Shown: positions 44,801 through 53,257, numbered from the stretch's first letter. The stretch is 56,408 nucleotides of DNA from an uncultured Collinsella sp. (GCA_900542325.1 UQMY01000017.1:1-56408), one strand, 5' to 3'. Program-made: numbers and translations. The notes: generated by a model from the letters alone, not told the origin.

Positions 44801-45369
44801 GCGCCGACTACATCGAGGAGCAGCTGGCCGATCTGGAGAGCGCGCGCAAGGCGCTCACCAAGATCACGGTGGCCATTGATCGCAAGATGCGCAAGGCGTT
44901 TCTGGTGACGTTTGAGAAGGTCGACGCGAACTTCCGCGAGATCTTCGCCATGCTGTTCCCGGGTGGCCAGGCTCATCTTGAGATGACCGATCCCGAGCAT
45001 CCTGCCGAGACGGGCATTGAGGTTGTGGCGCAGCCGCGCGGCAAGCGCATTACCAAGATGATGCTCATGTCGGGTGGCGAGAAGAGTCTGACGGCGCTCG
45101 CCCTGCTCTTTGCCGTGTACCGCACGCGCACGGTGCCGTTCTATGTGCTGGACGAGGTCGAGGCGGCGCTTGATGACGCCAACCTGTCCAAGCTCATCGG
45201 AGCCCTCGATGTGCTGCGTTCCGATACACAGCTCTTGGTCATTTCGCATCAGCGCCGTACTATGGAGGACGCTGACGTTCTCTATGGCGTCTCGATGCAA
45301 GCCGACGGCGTCAGCCGCGTCGTCTCGCAAAAACTCGATCGCGAAACCGGAAAGGTCGTGAATGCATAA
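41833..45369 (+). CDS. smc: Chromosome segregation protein SMC
   Basis: 1178 residues from GTG 41833. N-terminal ATPase half with Walker A GPNGSGKS (31-38), long coiled coil, hinge at about 505-665 (LVSRLVGALGDDV ... VTYVTPDGARVS), second coiled coil, and C-terminal half with LMSGGEKSLTALALLFA and Walker B FYVLDEVEAALDD. It organises and segregates the chromosome with ScpAB. It shares its last base with ftsY. Confidence 0.97.
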   Translation: MYLKSLTLKGFKSFADRAHMTFEPGLTVIVGPNGSGKSNISDSILWVLGEQSAKQLRGQAMEDVIFSGSSARKPVGVAEVTLVLDNSDHMLPVDFDEVAITRRMYRSGESEYLINSSPCRLMDIQDILHDSGLGKDTHSIISQGKLDAILQSRPEERRALIEEAAGISKHKRRKERALKKIKSMDEHLTRARDINKEIARQLRPLERQVDRARKYKELSSRANELTQMLAVDELRSLQSQWNDLESRSKEGAAELELAQYRLGEKERELEKLQVMLEEKGLFVGDLGEQRRHMQDVVGRINSDMRLLEEKGHNMVSRLSDMRGQISSSEHQRRRVVEELEDARAQLEEVTGAHMQAQEDVDAAGPAAAQLHERRVALDNQISQLTREQRDVQRVADNAALELAKVKDSLSNAEVEDNMYASRLEQIDEQLEEVTASLDSRRDRAEELESALEAARQAQIDAREATETARAALKDLRARESEARNKLSEVRSELASQKKLDARMADSSPLVSRLVGALGDDVSGRLGDVLEAPRELEGLVEQLLAGDIDALLFDDAATLERAGRAALDQKKASGEALLVARGVSGSAAAEGAAGTRLVDRLSVRAGYGPVVEALLGGYYVVDDLATALAAPVVDGVTYVTPDGARVSCGGLVRVGLDAGEASGALERKRRIRELEGLEPDLAAVFEHVSDQVVEANTAVEEAHAAEGDAAGEIARLEGERRSLLSEIGRLEQSANNAEVERVRISKRREQAAEAVRAARPRVDELTRSRDEARAQASDLGLQIAEANDDLDRVRRDDSEAAGKLADAKVRLAQTSERLRSLKGRVPDLEHRLEGIDRRIRGTRQASRSLELLRLRVDPMHERYSALLERASDWAARLRDQASLEEADSASLKKTIEDAKADVSRAKERVDAATATQNEFKVARGKLEVQVETAIKAITADGTTVLEEALMLPAPTDRDAAERELNQLVRQINNLGPVNQVAMEEYEQLKRRADYIEEQLADLESARKALTKITVAIDRKMRKAFLVTFEKVDANFREIFAMLFPGGQAHLEMTDPEHPAETGIEVVAQPRGKRITKMMLMSGGEKSLTALALLFAVYRTRTVPFYVLDEVEAALDDANLSKLIGALDVLRSDTQLLVISHQRRTMEDADVLYGVSMQADGVSRVVSQKLDRETGKVVNA

Positions 45370-46286
45370 TGGGATTCTTTGACGCTCTCTCGCGCGGACT
45401 TGAGCGCAGTCGCGAGGCCCTCAACGAGGTCTTCTACTTTGGTGGCGAGGTCGACGAGGATTTTTGGGAGGACCTTGAGGACACCCTCGTCATGGGTGAC
45501 ATGGGTGCCGAGGTCGCTATTCAGGTCTCCGATGACCTGCGCGACGCCGCCGCCAAGAAGAACCTCAAGACCGCCCCGCAGCTTCGCCGCGCCCTGGCCG
45601 AGCAGCTCGAGGGCCATTTTGTGCCTGTTGAGCGCGATCCGTTTTCCGACACGCCGAGCTGCGTGCTGTTTGTCGGCATCAACGGTGCCGGCAAGACCAC
45701 GACGGTCGGCAAGATTGCGAGCGCCATGGCCGCCCGTGGCAAGAACGTGGTGATCGGTTCGGCCGACACCTTCCGCGCCGCCGCCATCGAGCAGCTCGAT
45801 GTGTGGGGCCAGCGTGCCGGCGTGCCCGTCATCAAGCGTGACCGCGGCTCCGATCCGGCGAGCGTGTGCTATGACGTGCTCGACGAGGCCGATAAGCGCG
45901 GCAGCGACCTGGTGCTCATTGATACCGCCGGTCGTCTGCACACGAGCCCCGAGCTCATGCGCGAGCTCGCCAAGGTGGTCAACGTGACGCGTAAGCGCGC
46001 CGCAAATATGGCCGCCGGTCCCATGCCGGTCTCGGTCGTGCTTGTGATCGATGCCGCCACTGGCCAGAACGGTCTGAACCAGGCGCTCGAGTTTAACGAG
46101 GCGCTGGGCCTGGACGGTATTATCATGACTAAGCTCGACGGCACGGCTAAGGGCGGTATTGCCATGGCCGTGGCCGAGAAGCTCAAGCTCCCGATCCTGC
46201 GCATCGGCGTGGGCGAGCAGGTCGATGACCTGCAGGAGTTTAACGCCAAAGATTTCTGCCGCGCCCTGGTGGGCGAGTCCAATTAA
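45369..46286 (+). CDS. ftsY: Signal recognition particle receptor FtsY
   Basis: 305 residues, starting at ATG 45369 (TAATG with the smc stop). N domain, then G domain with GINGAGKTTTVGKIA, DTAGRLHTSPELM and TKLDGTAKGG. The long acidic A domain of E. coli FtsY is absent, leaving the compact NG form. It docks SRP-ribosome complexes at the membrane. Confidence 0.96.
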   Translation: MGFFDALSRGLERSREALNEVFYFGGEVDEDFWEDLEDTLVMGDMGAEVAIQVSDDLRDAAAKKNLKTAPQLRRALAEQLEGHFVPVERDPFSDTPSCVLFVGINGAGKTTTVGKIASAMAARGKNVVIGSADTFRAAAIEQLDVWGQRAGVPVIKRDRGSDPASVCYDVLDEADKRGSDLVLIDTAGRLHTSPELMRELAKVVNVTRKRAANMAAGPMPVSVVLVIDAATGQNGLNQALEFNEALGLDGIIMTKLDGTAKGGIAMAVAEKLKLPILRIGVGEQVDDLQEFNAKDFCRALVGESN

Positions 46287-46296
46287 GGAGTGACTA

Positions 46297-47772
46297 GTGT
46301 TTGATTCTCTGAGCGATCGCCTCAACGACACATTTGACCGCTTGCGCGGCAAGGGTAAACTGACCGAGGCCGATATCACTTCGGCCATGCGCGATATTCG
46401 CATGGCGCTGCTCGAGGCCGACGTTAACTTTAAGGTTGTCAAGGAGTTCGTTGCCAAGACCAAGGAGCGCTGCATGACCGCCGAGGTCATGGAGTCGTTG
46501 TCGCCGGCGCAAAACGTCGTCAAGATCGTGCTCGACGAGCTCACCGAGATGCTCGGCTCCACCGAGAGCAAGCTCGTCTTTAGCAACCGCATTCCCAATG
46601 TCATCATGCTCGTGGGCCTGCAGGGCTCCGGTAAGACCACGGCTGCCGTAAAGCTTGCCTACCTGCTCAAGAAGCAGGGCCGCTCGCCGTTGCTCGCCGC
46701 GTGCGACGTCTACCGTCCCGCCGCTGCCGACCAGCTGGCCACGCTCGGTGGAGAGATCGGCGTTCCGGTCTTCCGCGGCGACGGCGCGCACCCGGTCGAC
46801 ATCGCCAAGGGTGCCATTCAGGAGGCCGTCGACCACCTGCGTGACGTGGTCATTGTCGATACCGCCGGTCGTCTTCAGATCGACGAGCAGATGATGCAGG
46901 AGGCCGTCGACATCAAGAAGGCCGTCAAGCCCGACCAGGTGCTGATGGTCGTCGATGCCATGACCGGCCAGGATATCGTTAACGTCGTCTCGACCTTCGC
47001 CGATCGCACCGACTTTGACGGCGTGATCATCTCCAAGCTCGACGGTGACGCCCGTGGCGGTGGCGCACTTTCGGTGCGTCAGGTGACCGGCAAGCCCATC
47101 AAGTTCGTGAGCATGGGCGAGAAACCCGATTCTCTTGAGCCGTTCTATCCCGATCGCATGGCCAAGCGAATCTTGGGCATGGGCGACGTCGTCGGCATCA
47201 TCGAGAAGGCCCAGGAGGCAGCCGATGCAGAGCAGCTCGAGGCTGCCGAGCGTATGCTGCGCGAGGGCTTCACCATGAACGACATGCTCGACCAGATGAA
47301 AGCCGTCAAAAAGATGGGCGGCATGAAGGGTATCCTGGGCATGCTCCCCGGTGGTCAGCGTGCACTCAACCAGATGGGCGGCAACCTGGACGAGGGCATC
47401 TTCGATAAGAACGAGGCCATCATCATGTCGATGACCAAGGAGGAGCGCCTGCGTCCCTCCATCATCAACGGTCAGCGTCGCGCGCGTATTGCCAAGGGCG
47501 CCGGCGTAACCCCCACCGAGGTCAACAGCCTTATGAAGCAGTGGGGCGAGATGAATAAGATGATGGGCCGCATGCGCACGATGGCCAATCAGGCACAGGC
47601 CGGCGGCAAGAAGGGCAAAAAGGGCAAGAAGGGCAAGAAGATGCGCATGCCCAATATCCCTGGGCTGGACGCTATGGGTCTGGGCGGCATGGGCGGCCTG
47701 GGTACGGGCGGTCCCAAGTCCGATATGGAGCTGCTGCGCCAGATGGAAGCGCAGATGCGTAATAAGAAATAG
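46297..47772 (+). CDS. ffh: Signal recognition particle protein Ffh
   Basis: 491 residues from GTG 46297. NG domain with GLQGSGKTTAAVKLAYLL and DTAGRLQIDEQMM, then the Met-rich M domain that binds 4.5S RNA and signal peptides (MNDMLDQMKAVKKMGGMKG). The C terminus is Lys-rich (KKGKKGKKGKK) and Gly/Met-rich. It targets membrane proteins co-translationally; ftsY is directly upstream. Confidence 0.97.
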   Translation: MFDSLSDRLNDTFDRLRGKGKLTEADITSAMRDIRMALLEADVNFKVVKEFVAKTKERCMTAEVMESLSPAQNVVKIVLDELTEMLGSTESKLVFSNRIPNVIMLVGLQGSGKTTAAVKLAYLLKKQGRSPLLAACDVYRPAAADQLATLGGEIGVPVFRGDGAHPVDIAKGAIQEAVDHLRDVVIVDTAGRLQIDEQMMQEAVDIKKAVKPDQVLMVVDAMTGQDIVNVVSTFADRTDFDGVIISKLDGDARGGGALSVRQVTGKPIKFVSMGEKPDSLEPFYPDRMAKRILGMGDVVGIIEKAQEAADAEQLEAAERMLREGFTMNDMLDQMKAVKKMGGMKGILGMLPGGQRALNQMGGNLDEGIFDKNEAIIMSMTKEERLRPSIINGQRRARIAKGAGVTPTEVNSLMKQWGEMNKMMGRMRTMANQAQAGGKKGKKGKKGKKMRMPNIPGLDAMGLGGMGGLGTGGPKSDMELLRQMEAQMRNKK

Positions 47773-47797
47773 AGCTGTAATTCCAGCTTGATATGGC

Positions 47798-47832
47798 AAA
47801 GGCCACTCGGATGCTACCGGGTGGCCTTTGTT
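47798..47832 (+). terminator. ffh terminator
   Basis: AAAGGCCACTCGG pairs with CCGGGTGGCCTTT, followed by GTTGTT; it ends the long rnc-ffh run. Confidence 0.8.
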
Positions 47833-47892
47833 GTTGGCTTTGATTGTTGGGTTGCGTTCGGCTTCGCGCCCCGAGCTCGCGGTGCCGTGCCG

Positions 47893-48657
47893 TTAGTGGC
47901 AGCCGCAGCCCTCGTGGCCTTCGTGGTCGTGGTGGCCGTGGCAGCCGCAGGACCCGCCATGCTCATGGGTGTGCTCGTGGTCGTGGCTGTGGCAGCCGCA
48001 CGTGGCCTCGCCGTTCTGTGCGAGCGTGCCGGCGATAAGGGCCTCGACGCAAGCGTCGCAGCTGCCCTGGGCACCTGCGTATACCGTGATGCCGGCTTGA
48101 GCAAGCGCGTTGATAGCGCCTCCGCCGATGCCGCCGCAGATGAGCGCGTCCACGCCGCCGTTGGCGAGCAGGCCCGCAAGTGCGCCGTGGCCGGTGCCGC
48201 CGGTGCCCACGACCTGCTCGTTGAGTACCTTGCCGTCCTGAATGTCGTAGATCTTGAACTGCTCGCTGCGGCCAAAGTGCATAAAGATGTTGCCGTTGTC
48301 GTACGTGGTTGCCACCCTCATGGTGCCGACCTCCTTTGCTGGCCATGCGGCCGTCGTCGTGGTGATGGGGGAGTATGCGATATTGCCGCCCTCAATGCTG
48401 AGTGCCCGACCGTTGACCAGCGCGTTTGCCACCTTGCGATGTGCGCGGCTGCAGATGGCCGCCACGGTGGCACGAGCGATGCCCATTCGCTGGGCGACGG
48501 CCTCTTGATTGAGGCCTTCTAGGTCGCATAAACGCAGGACTTCGAGCTCGTCGATCGTCATATCGATGGCGTCTCCGCTGGCAAGGCCGTCGGGGGTAAA
48601 GCCGCGATATTCGGGGATGATCCCAACGCGGCGCAATTTTTCTCGTCTTCCTGCCAT
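47893..48657 (-). CDS. DUF134 HTH - NifX/NifB-type dinitrogenase cofactor domain fusion with His-rich tail
   Basis: 254 residues on the minus strand from ATG 48657 (MAGRREKLRR). Residues 1-105 are a DUF134 helix-turn-helix (UPF0251), with LEGLNQEAVAQRMGIARATVAAI. Residues 112-218 are a NifX/NafY-like iron-molybdenum cofactor-binding domain (VATTYDNGNIFMHFGRSEQFKIYDI, GGIGGGAINAL). The tail of about 40 residues is packed with His and Cys (HSHDHEHTHEHGG, ending CGCH) and must bind metal. No nitrogenase genes are near; in anaerobes this family handles metals outside nitrogen fixation. Two CATATGTCAG palindromes flank its promoter, so autoregulation by metal-loaded protein is likely (inference). 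Confidence 0.88.
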   Translation of the reverse strand: MAGRREKLRRVGIIPEYRGFTPDGLASGDAIDMTIDELEVLRLCDLEGLNQEAVAQRMGIARATVAAICSRAHRKVANALVNGRALSIEGGNIAYSPITTTTAAWPAKEVGTMRVATTYDNGNIFMHFGRSEQFKIYDIQDGKVLNEQVVGTGGTGHGALAGLLANGGVDALICGGIGGGAINALAQAGITVYAGAQGSCDACVEALIAGTLAQNGEATCGCHSHDHEHTHEHGGSCGCHGHHDHEGHEGCGCH

Positions 48658-48670
48658 ACACTCTCCAAAT

Positions 48671-48684
48671 CTGACATATGTCAG
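48671..48684. promoter_or_regulatory. Operator 1 (CTGACATATGTCAG)
   Basis: A perfect 14-base palindrome 13 bases before the start codon of the DUF134 fusion gene and just after its -10. A relative stands on the other side of the promoter. Confidence 0.75.
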
Positions 48685-48688
48685 TAAT

Positions 48689-48716
48689 AGGATACCGCGC
48701 ATACGGAACAGCACAA
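48689..48716 (-). promoter_or_regulatory. Promoter of the DUF134-NifX fusion gene
   Basis: Read on the minus strand, TTGTGC (48711-48716), 16-base spacer, TATCCT (48689-48694). Confidence 0.6.
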
Positions 48717-48723
48717 GGTATTT

Positions 48724-48739
48724 TTGGCATATGTCAGAA
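48724..48739. promoter_or_regulatory. Operator 2 (TTGGCATATGTCAG)
   Basis: Shares CATATGTCAG with operator 1 and degenerates in the other half. It lies just upstream of the -35, so the pair brackets the promoter. Confidence 0.65.
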
Positions 48740-48873
48740 AAAGCAAAAGTGGCCAGCTTCTGAATGCGAAGCCGTGCTGCCGTGCATTGCGTGTGCCGAC
48801 CCAAGTGTCCAATCCGACACTGCGCGCCTGGTCTACAATAAAAATCGCTTATAGGCGACTGACAGGAGGGTCA

Positions 48874-49722
48874 ATGAGCAAGGCTGATCAACAGTTTGTA
48901 ACCATGTGCCGCGATATTCTGGACCATGGCACCACCACCGAGGGCCAAAAGGTCCGTCCGGTGTGGGAGGACGGCACCCCTGCCTATACCATTAAAAACT
49001 TTGGCGTTACGGCACGCTATGACCTGCGTGAGGAGTTTCCGGCGCTTACCCTGCGTCGTACGGCCCTCAAATCTGCCATGGATGAGATCCTATGGATCTA
49101 TCAAAAGAAGTCCAATAACGTGCATGACCTCAACAGCCATATTTGGGATGAGTGGGCTGACGAGACCGGCTCCATCGGTAAGGCCTACGGGTATCAGATT
49201 GGGCAGAAGAGCCATTATGCCGAGGGCGATTTCGACCAGATGGACCGCGTTCTGTACGACCTTAAGAACACGCCGTACAGCCGCCGCATTATGACGAATA
49301 CCTATGTGTTTAGCGATTTGTCCGAGATGCACCTGTATCCGTGCGCCTACAGCGTGACGTATAACGTGACGCAGCGCCCGCAGGATGACAAACCGACGCT
49401 CAACATGATTCTCAACCAGCGCAGCCAGGACATTTTGGCCGCGAACAACTGGAATGTGTGCCAGTACGCCATCTTGCTGATGATGGTCGCGCAATCGGTC
49501 GATATGATTCCCGGCGAGCTGCTACATGTGATTGCCGATGCCCACATTTACGACCGTCATGTCGATATCGTCCGCGAGCTTATCGAGCGTCCGCAGTTTG
49601 CCGCGCCCAAGGTAACGCTTAACCCCGATGCGCATGACTTCTATGCGTTTACGACCGACGACCTGATCGTCGAGGGTTATGAGCACGGCCCGCAGGTCAA
49701 GAACATCCCCATTGCGGTGTAG
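48874..49722 (+). CDS. thyA: Thymidylate synthase
   Basis: 282 residues from ATG 48874, with ACAGGAGGG upstream. It methylates dUMP to dTMP using methylene-THF. The nucleophile is Cys157 in HLYPCAYSV, where most ThyA have PCH, and the phosphate-binding motif reads QRSQD (182-186) instead of QRSCD. HVIADAHIYDRHV is the usual C-terminal motif. These changes mark a divergent Gram-positive ThyA subgroup rather than decay, since all else is intact. folA follows directly. Confidence 0.94.
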   Translation: MSKADQQFVTMCRDILDHGTTTEGQKVRPVWEDGTPAYTIKNFGVTARYDLREEFPALTLRRTALKSAMDEILWIYQKKSNNVHDLNSHIWDEWADETGSIGKAYGYQIGQKSHYAEGDFDQMDRVLYDLKNTPYSRRIMTNTYVFSDLSEMHLYPCAYSVTYNVTQRPQDDKPTLNMILNQRSQDILAANNWNVCQYAILLMMVAQSVDMIPGELLHVIADAHIYDRHVDIVRELIERPQFAAPKVTLNPDAHDFYAFTTDDLIVEGYEHGPQVKNIPIAV

Positions 49723-49731
49723 GTGACGCGC

Positions 49732-50250
49732 ATGACGTGTAAGCTTTCTGCCATTGTCGCCGTGTGCGATGACTGGGGCATTGGGTGCGAGGGCGACATG
49801 GTGGTGTCCAATCGCGCCGACATGCGCCATTTTGTGGCGTGCACCAAAGGGTGCCCGGTTATTATGGGACGCAAGACCCTGCTGAGTTTTCCCGGTGGGC
49901 GTCCGCTCAAGAACCGCCGCAATATCGTGCTCACGCGCGACGAGAACTTTGCCCCCGAGGGCGTCGATGTGGTGCATAGTATTGACGAAGCGCTCGCCGC
50001 GGTTGCCGATGAGCCCGTTGCGTGGGTGATTGGTGGCGGCGATGTCTATCGGCAGTTTTTGCCGTATTGCGCGGAGGCCGAGGTCACGCACAACCATTGC
50101 GTCCATGCGGTGGATACGTATTTTCCCAATTTGGATGCCGATCCGGCGTGGGAAGTTGCCCAGGCCGCTGGGGTGGCCACGATTGCCTCGGGCGAGGGCG
50201 ACGAAGGTATCGATTATGAGTTCGTGACGTATCGTCGCGTTGATGCGTAA
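49732..50250 (+). CDS. folA: Dihydrofolate reductase
   Basis: 172 residues from ATG 49732 with AGGTG six bases upstream; GTG 49723 is the alternative. LSAIVAVCDDWGIG, VIMGRKTLLSFPGGRPL and VIGGGDVYRQFLPY are the DHFR motifs. It regenerates tetrahydrofolate used up by ThyA. Confidence 0.94.
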   Translation: MTCKLSAIVAVCDDWGIGCEGDMVVSNRADMRHFVACTKGCPVIMGRKTLLSFPGGRPLKNRRNIVLTRDENFAPEGVDVVHSIDEALAAVADEPVAWVIGGGDVYRQFLPYCAEAEVTHNHCVHAVDTYFPNLDADPAWEVAQAAGVATIASGEGDEGIDYEFVTYRRVDA

Positions 50251-50359
50251 ATCGTCTGGCGTGAACGGTATCATCGGGTTGTTTGAATGCATGGGGCGGC
50301 GCTTAGCGTCGCCTCGTTTGGTATAGATGTGCTGTAAAGAAGGGTGCGGGCTGGCTGCT

Positions 50360-51274
50360 ATGACTGATGCCGTTGAGGTGCTGCGAATTGATTCGCTCGA
50401 GGACGAGCGGCTCGATGCCTACGTGCGACTGACCGAGCGCGAGCTGCGCTGCGTGCTGGAGCCGCAGAAGGGCATCTTTATCGCCGAGAGTGCCAAGGTT
50501 ATCGAGCGCGCGGTGCGCGCCGGATACCAGCCGGTGAGCTTTCTTTTGGGCGAACGCTGGCTCGATCAGATGATGCCACTGTTTGAGCGCCTGGTTGTGC
50601 GTGAGGGCGCGGGTCCGGTTCCTGTGTTCGTTGCCTCCATGGAGCTCATGGAGCAGCTGACGGGTTTTAACGTGACGCGCGGTGCGCTCGCGGCATTCCG
50701 TCGTCCGCGACAGATTCCAGTAGCCGAGTTCCTGGGTGGCGTCGTCGAGGCAGCGGGGGAGCGCCCGGTGCGCGTGTGCGTGCTCGAGGGCATTGTCGAC
50801 CACACCAACGTCGGCGCGATTTTCCGCTCGGCGGCCGCTCTGAACATCGATGGCATTTTGGTGAGCCCCACTTGCTGTGACCCGCTGTACCGTCGCTCGG
50901 CCCGCGTGAGCATGGGCACGGTGTTTCAGGTGCCCTGGACGCGCATTGGCAGCGAGGCGCGCGTATGGCCGCATGATGGGCTGGCGGCGCTGCACGATGC
51001 CGGCTTTTCGTGTGCTGCTATGGCGTTGACGGATGATTCGGTGTCGCTGGACGATCCCGCGCTCCAGGAGATTGACCGCCTGGCAATCTTTATGGGCACC
51101 GAGGGTGCTGGCTTGGGCGCCAAGACCATTGCAGGCTGCGACCGCGCCGTGCGTATTCCGATGGCGCATGGGGTCGATTCACTCAACGTGGCCGCGGCAA
51201 GTGCCGTCGCCTTTTGGCAGCTGTGCCCGCACGTGAGCAACGAGTACCACTACCAGCCGGGTCTGTATCACTAG
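50360..51274 (+). CDS. SpoU/TrmH-family RNA 2'-O-ribose methyltransferase
   Basis: 304 residues from ATG 50360; ATG 50327 is possible, and neither has a strong ribosome site. An N-terminal substrate-binding domain is followed by the SPOUT knot: VCVLEGIVDHTNVGAIFRSAAAL, FMGTEGAGLG and VRIPMAHGVDSLNVAAAS. It methylates a ribose in rRNA or tRNA; the target cannot be read from sequence. Confidence 0.9.
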   Translation: MTDAVEVLRIDSLEDERLDAYVRLTERELRCVLEPQKGIFIAESAKVIERAVRAGYQPVSFLLGERWLDQMMPLFERLVVREGAGPVPVFVASMELMEQLTGFNVTRGALAAFRRPRQIPVAEFLGGVVEAAGERPVRVCVLEGIVDHTNVGAIFRSAAALNIDGILVSPTCCDPLYRRSARVSMGTVFQVPWTRIGSEARVWPHDGLAALHDAGFSCAAMALTDDSVSLDDPALQEIDRLAIFMGTEGAGLGAKTIAGCDRAVRIPMAHGVDSLNVAAASAVAFWQLCPHVSNEYHYQPGLYH

Positions 51275-51399
51275 GCAGATAGTTCGCACCGGGCTATGGT
51301 TCGGGGCGTTTCGGCCGACGTCGGTCGGTGCTAAGCTGGTATTGGCTTTGGTCTTAAAGTGCCGTTTTGTTGTTTGACGTACGCTAGTGGGGAGGGCGT

Positions 51400-52749
51400 G
51401 TGGCTAAGAAATCTACGGCTATCGATGTAACGCAGGGCGTTATTTGGCAGCAGCTGCTGTCGCTGTGCGTTCCCATCTTTTTTAGTTCGTTTTTTCAGCA
51501 GGCCTACACGCTTATCGGTACCTATATCGTCGGTCAGTTTGGCGGCAAGCTCGCGCTGGGTGGCATTCAGGCCACGATGGTGCTTACGGAGCTCTGCATT
51601 GGTTTTTGCGTCGGTGTTGGTGCTGGATGTGCCGTTATTACCGGCCAGTTTTTTGGTCAGCACGATGACGAGCGCTTGAGCCGATCGGTCCATACGGCCA
51701 TGACGCTCGCGCTGGTGGGCGGCATTGTCATTTCCATTCTGGGCATGGTATTTGTCGAGCCGATGCTTGTGCTGATGAATACGCCGCATGAGCTGCTGGC
51801 CGAGGGTGTGGCGTATGCCCGTTGCTACTTTGCCGCCATGTTTGCGGCGCTGCTGCTCAATATGGGGACGGCGTTGTTGCGCGCCGTGGGCGACACGCGC
51901 GGTCCGGCGGTCATTATTGCCTCCGGCTGCTTCGTCAACGTGGCACTCGACATTCTCTTTGTCGCCGTGCTGCACATGGAAGCGCTGGGCTGCGGCATCG
52001 CGGTGGCGCTGACTATCTGCACCAATGCCACGATGATTGTGATCCGCATGATGCGCGCTCCGGGGGCGTGGCGGTTGTCGCTATCCAAACTCGGTATCGA
52101 TCGCGGCATTTGCAAGAGCATGCTTTCGTGCGGTTTGCCGCTGGGCGTTCAGTCTGCGGCGTATTCGATCTCCAACGTTTTGATTCAGGTGTCGGTCAAC
52201 TCGTTTGGAGCCGATGTCACGACCGCTTGGGGTCTTTCCGGTCGCCTGGACGGCATTATCTGGATGGTGACCGAGGCGCTTGGTGTGTCTATTACTACGT
52301 TCTCGGCGCAGAACTTTGGTGCGCGCAATTACGATCGCATGCGAAAGGGATACCACACGTCGCTCGTGCTTTCATTTGTGCTTATCGGTGGCCTGTCTGC
52401 CGTGCTGCTGGTATTCTCGGGCCCGCTTTCGCGTCTGTTTATCGACGATGCCGCAATTTCGGCCTACACCACGACGATTCTTCATTTCATCGCGCCGTTC
52501 TACGCGATCTTCTCGATTATCGAAAACGCGTCCGGCTCCATCCGCGGCGCTGGCGTGAGCTTCCAGCCTATGATGCTCACGATATTCGGCACGGTCGTGC
52601 TCCGCGTGGCGTGGGTGTTCGCGATTATGCCGCTCGACCCCTCGCTCGAGCATCTGCTGCTGGTCTACCCCGTAACCTGGGTAATCACCGCCACGATGTT
52701 CACCGTCTACCATCACAGCGGCAACTGGCTAGGCCGCGCCACTGCCTAG
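51400..52749 (+). CDS. MATE family efflux transporter
   Basis: 449 residues from GTG 51400, with GGGGAGGG upstream. Twelve hydrophobic helices in two homologous halves; the N-terminal part reads LSLCVPIFFSSFFQQAYTLIGTYIVGQFGG. It would export drugs or metabolites against Na+ or H+. The substrate is unknown. It converges on cobO, with both stop codons inside one palindrome. Confidence 0.92.
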   Translation: MAKKSTAIDVTQGVIWQQLLSLCVPIFFSSFFQQAYTLIGTYIVGQFGGKLALGGIQATMVLTELCIGFCVGVGAGCAVITGQFFGQHDDERLSRSVHTAMTLALVGGIVISILGMVFVEPMLVLMNTPHELLAEGVAYARCYFAAMFAALLLNMGTALLRAVGDTRGPAVIIASGCFVNVALDILFVAVLHMEALGCGIAVALTICTNATMIVIRMMRAPGAWRLSLSKLGIDRGICKSMLSCGLPLGVQSAAYSISNVLIQVSVNSFGADVTTAWGLSGRLDGIIWMVTEALGVSITTFSAQNFGARNYDRMRKGYHTSLVLSFVLIGGLSAVLLVFSGPLSRLFIDDAAISAYTTTILHFIAPFYAIFSIIENASGSIRGAGVSFQPMMLTIFGTVVLRVAWVFAIMPLDPSLEHLLLVYPVTWVITATMFTVYHHSGNWLGRATA

Positions 52750-52775
52750 CCATTGGGGACGTCCGCAATGGCTAG
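52746..52775. repeat. Palindrome of the CATTGGGGAC type, copy 2, shared by two stop codons
   Basis: Arms CTAGCCATTG and CAATGGCTAG around GGGACGTCCG. The MATE TAG and the cobO TAG (minus strand) form its ends. It may act as a two-way terminator. Confidence 0.65.
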
Positions 52776-53257
52776 TATTCGATGCCTTGGCGGGCTAGGA
52801 GGCCTTCGTCGAAGTAGTGTTTGACGGGGCGCATTTCGGTTACTAGGTCGGCAAGGTCGGCGAGGGGCAGCAATCCGCGGCCGGTGAGCACGAGCTCCGT
52901 GGTGGTCGGTTTCATCGCGATCAACGCTTCGGCATCTTCGCGCGTCACGAAGCCCCGTCGCATGGCTTCTCCCAGCTCATCCAAGATCAGCACGTCGACC
53001 TGGCCAATCTGCTCCCGCGCCAGCTCCATGATCTGTGTGGCACAGGCTTCGGGCGTGTCGCGGTCGGCCTGTACGATGCGTAGCTCCAATCGAGGTGCTG
53101 CGTCATGTTCGGCGCAGTGCAGCTTCTTGGCAAACTGCAGCATGAGTACGTCGAGCCCATATCCCGTGGCGCGCATCGCCAGTCCCAGCGCGGCCGTGGT
53201 TTTACCCTTGCCGTCGCCCGTATAGATTTGAACCTTGCCGACTCCCAGTGATGCCAT
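52772..53257 (-). CDS. cobO: Cob(I)yrinic acid a,c-diamide adenosyltransferase
   Basis: 161 residues on the minus strand. P-loop GDGKGKTTAALGLA (14-27) and DVLILDELGEAMRRG are typical of CobO/BtuR (CobA). It adenosylates corrinoids with ATP. No other cobalamin gene is in the window, so it probably serves salvage. Confidence 0.92.
   Translation of the reverse strand: MASLGVGKVQIYTGDGKGKTTAALGLAMRATGYGLDVLMLQFAKKLHCAEHDAAPRLELRIVQADRDTPEACATQIMELAREQIGQVDVLILDELGEAMRRGFVTREDAEALIAMKPTTTELVLTGRGLLPLADLADLVTEMRPVKHYFDEGLLARQGIEY

Noticed and set aside
48658..48804. N-terminal extension of the DUF134 protein
   Set aside because: It would translate both operators and the promoter; the family starts at MAGRREK.
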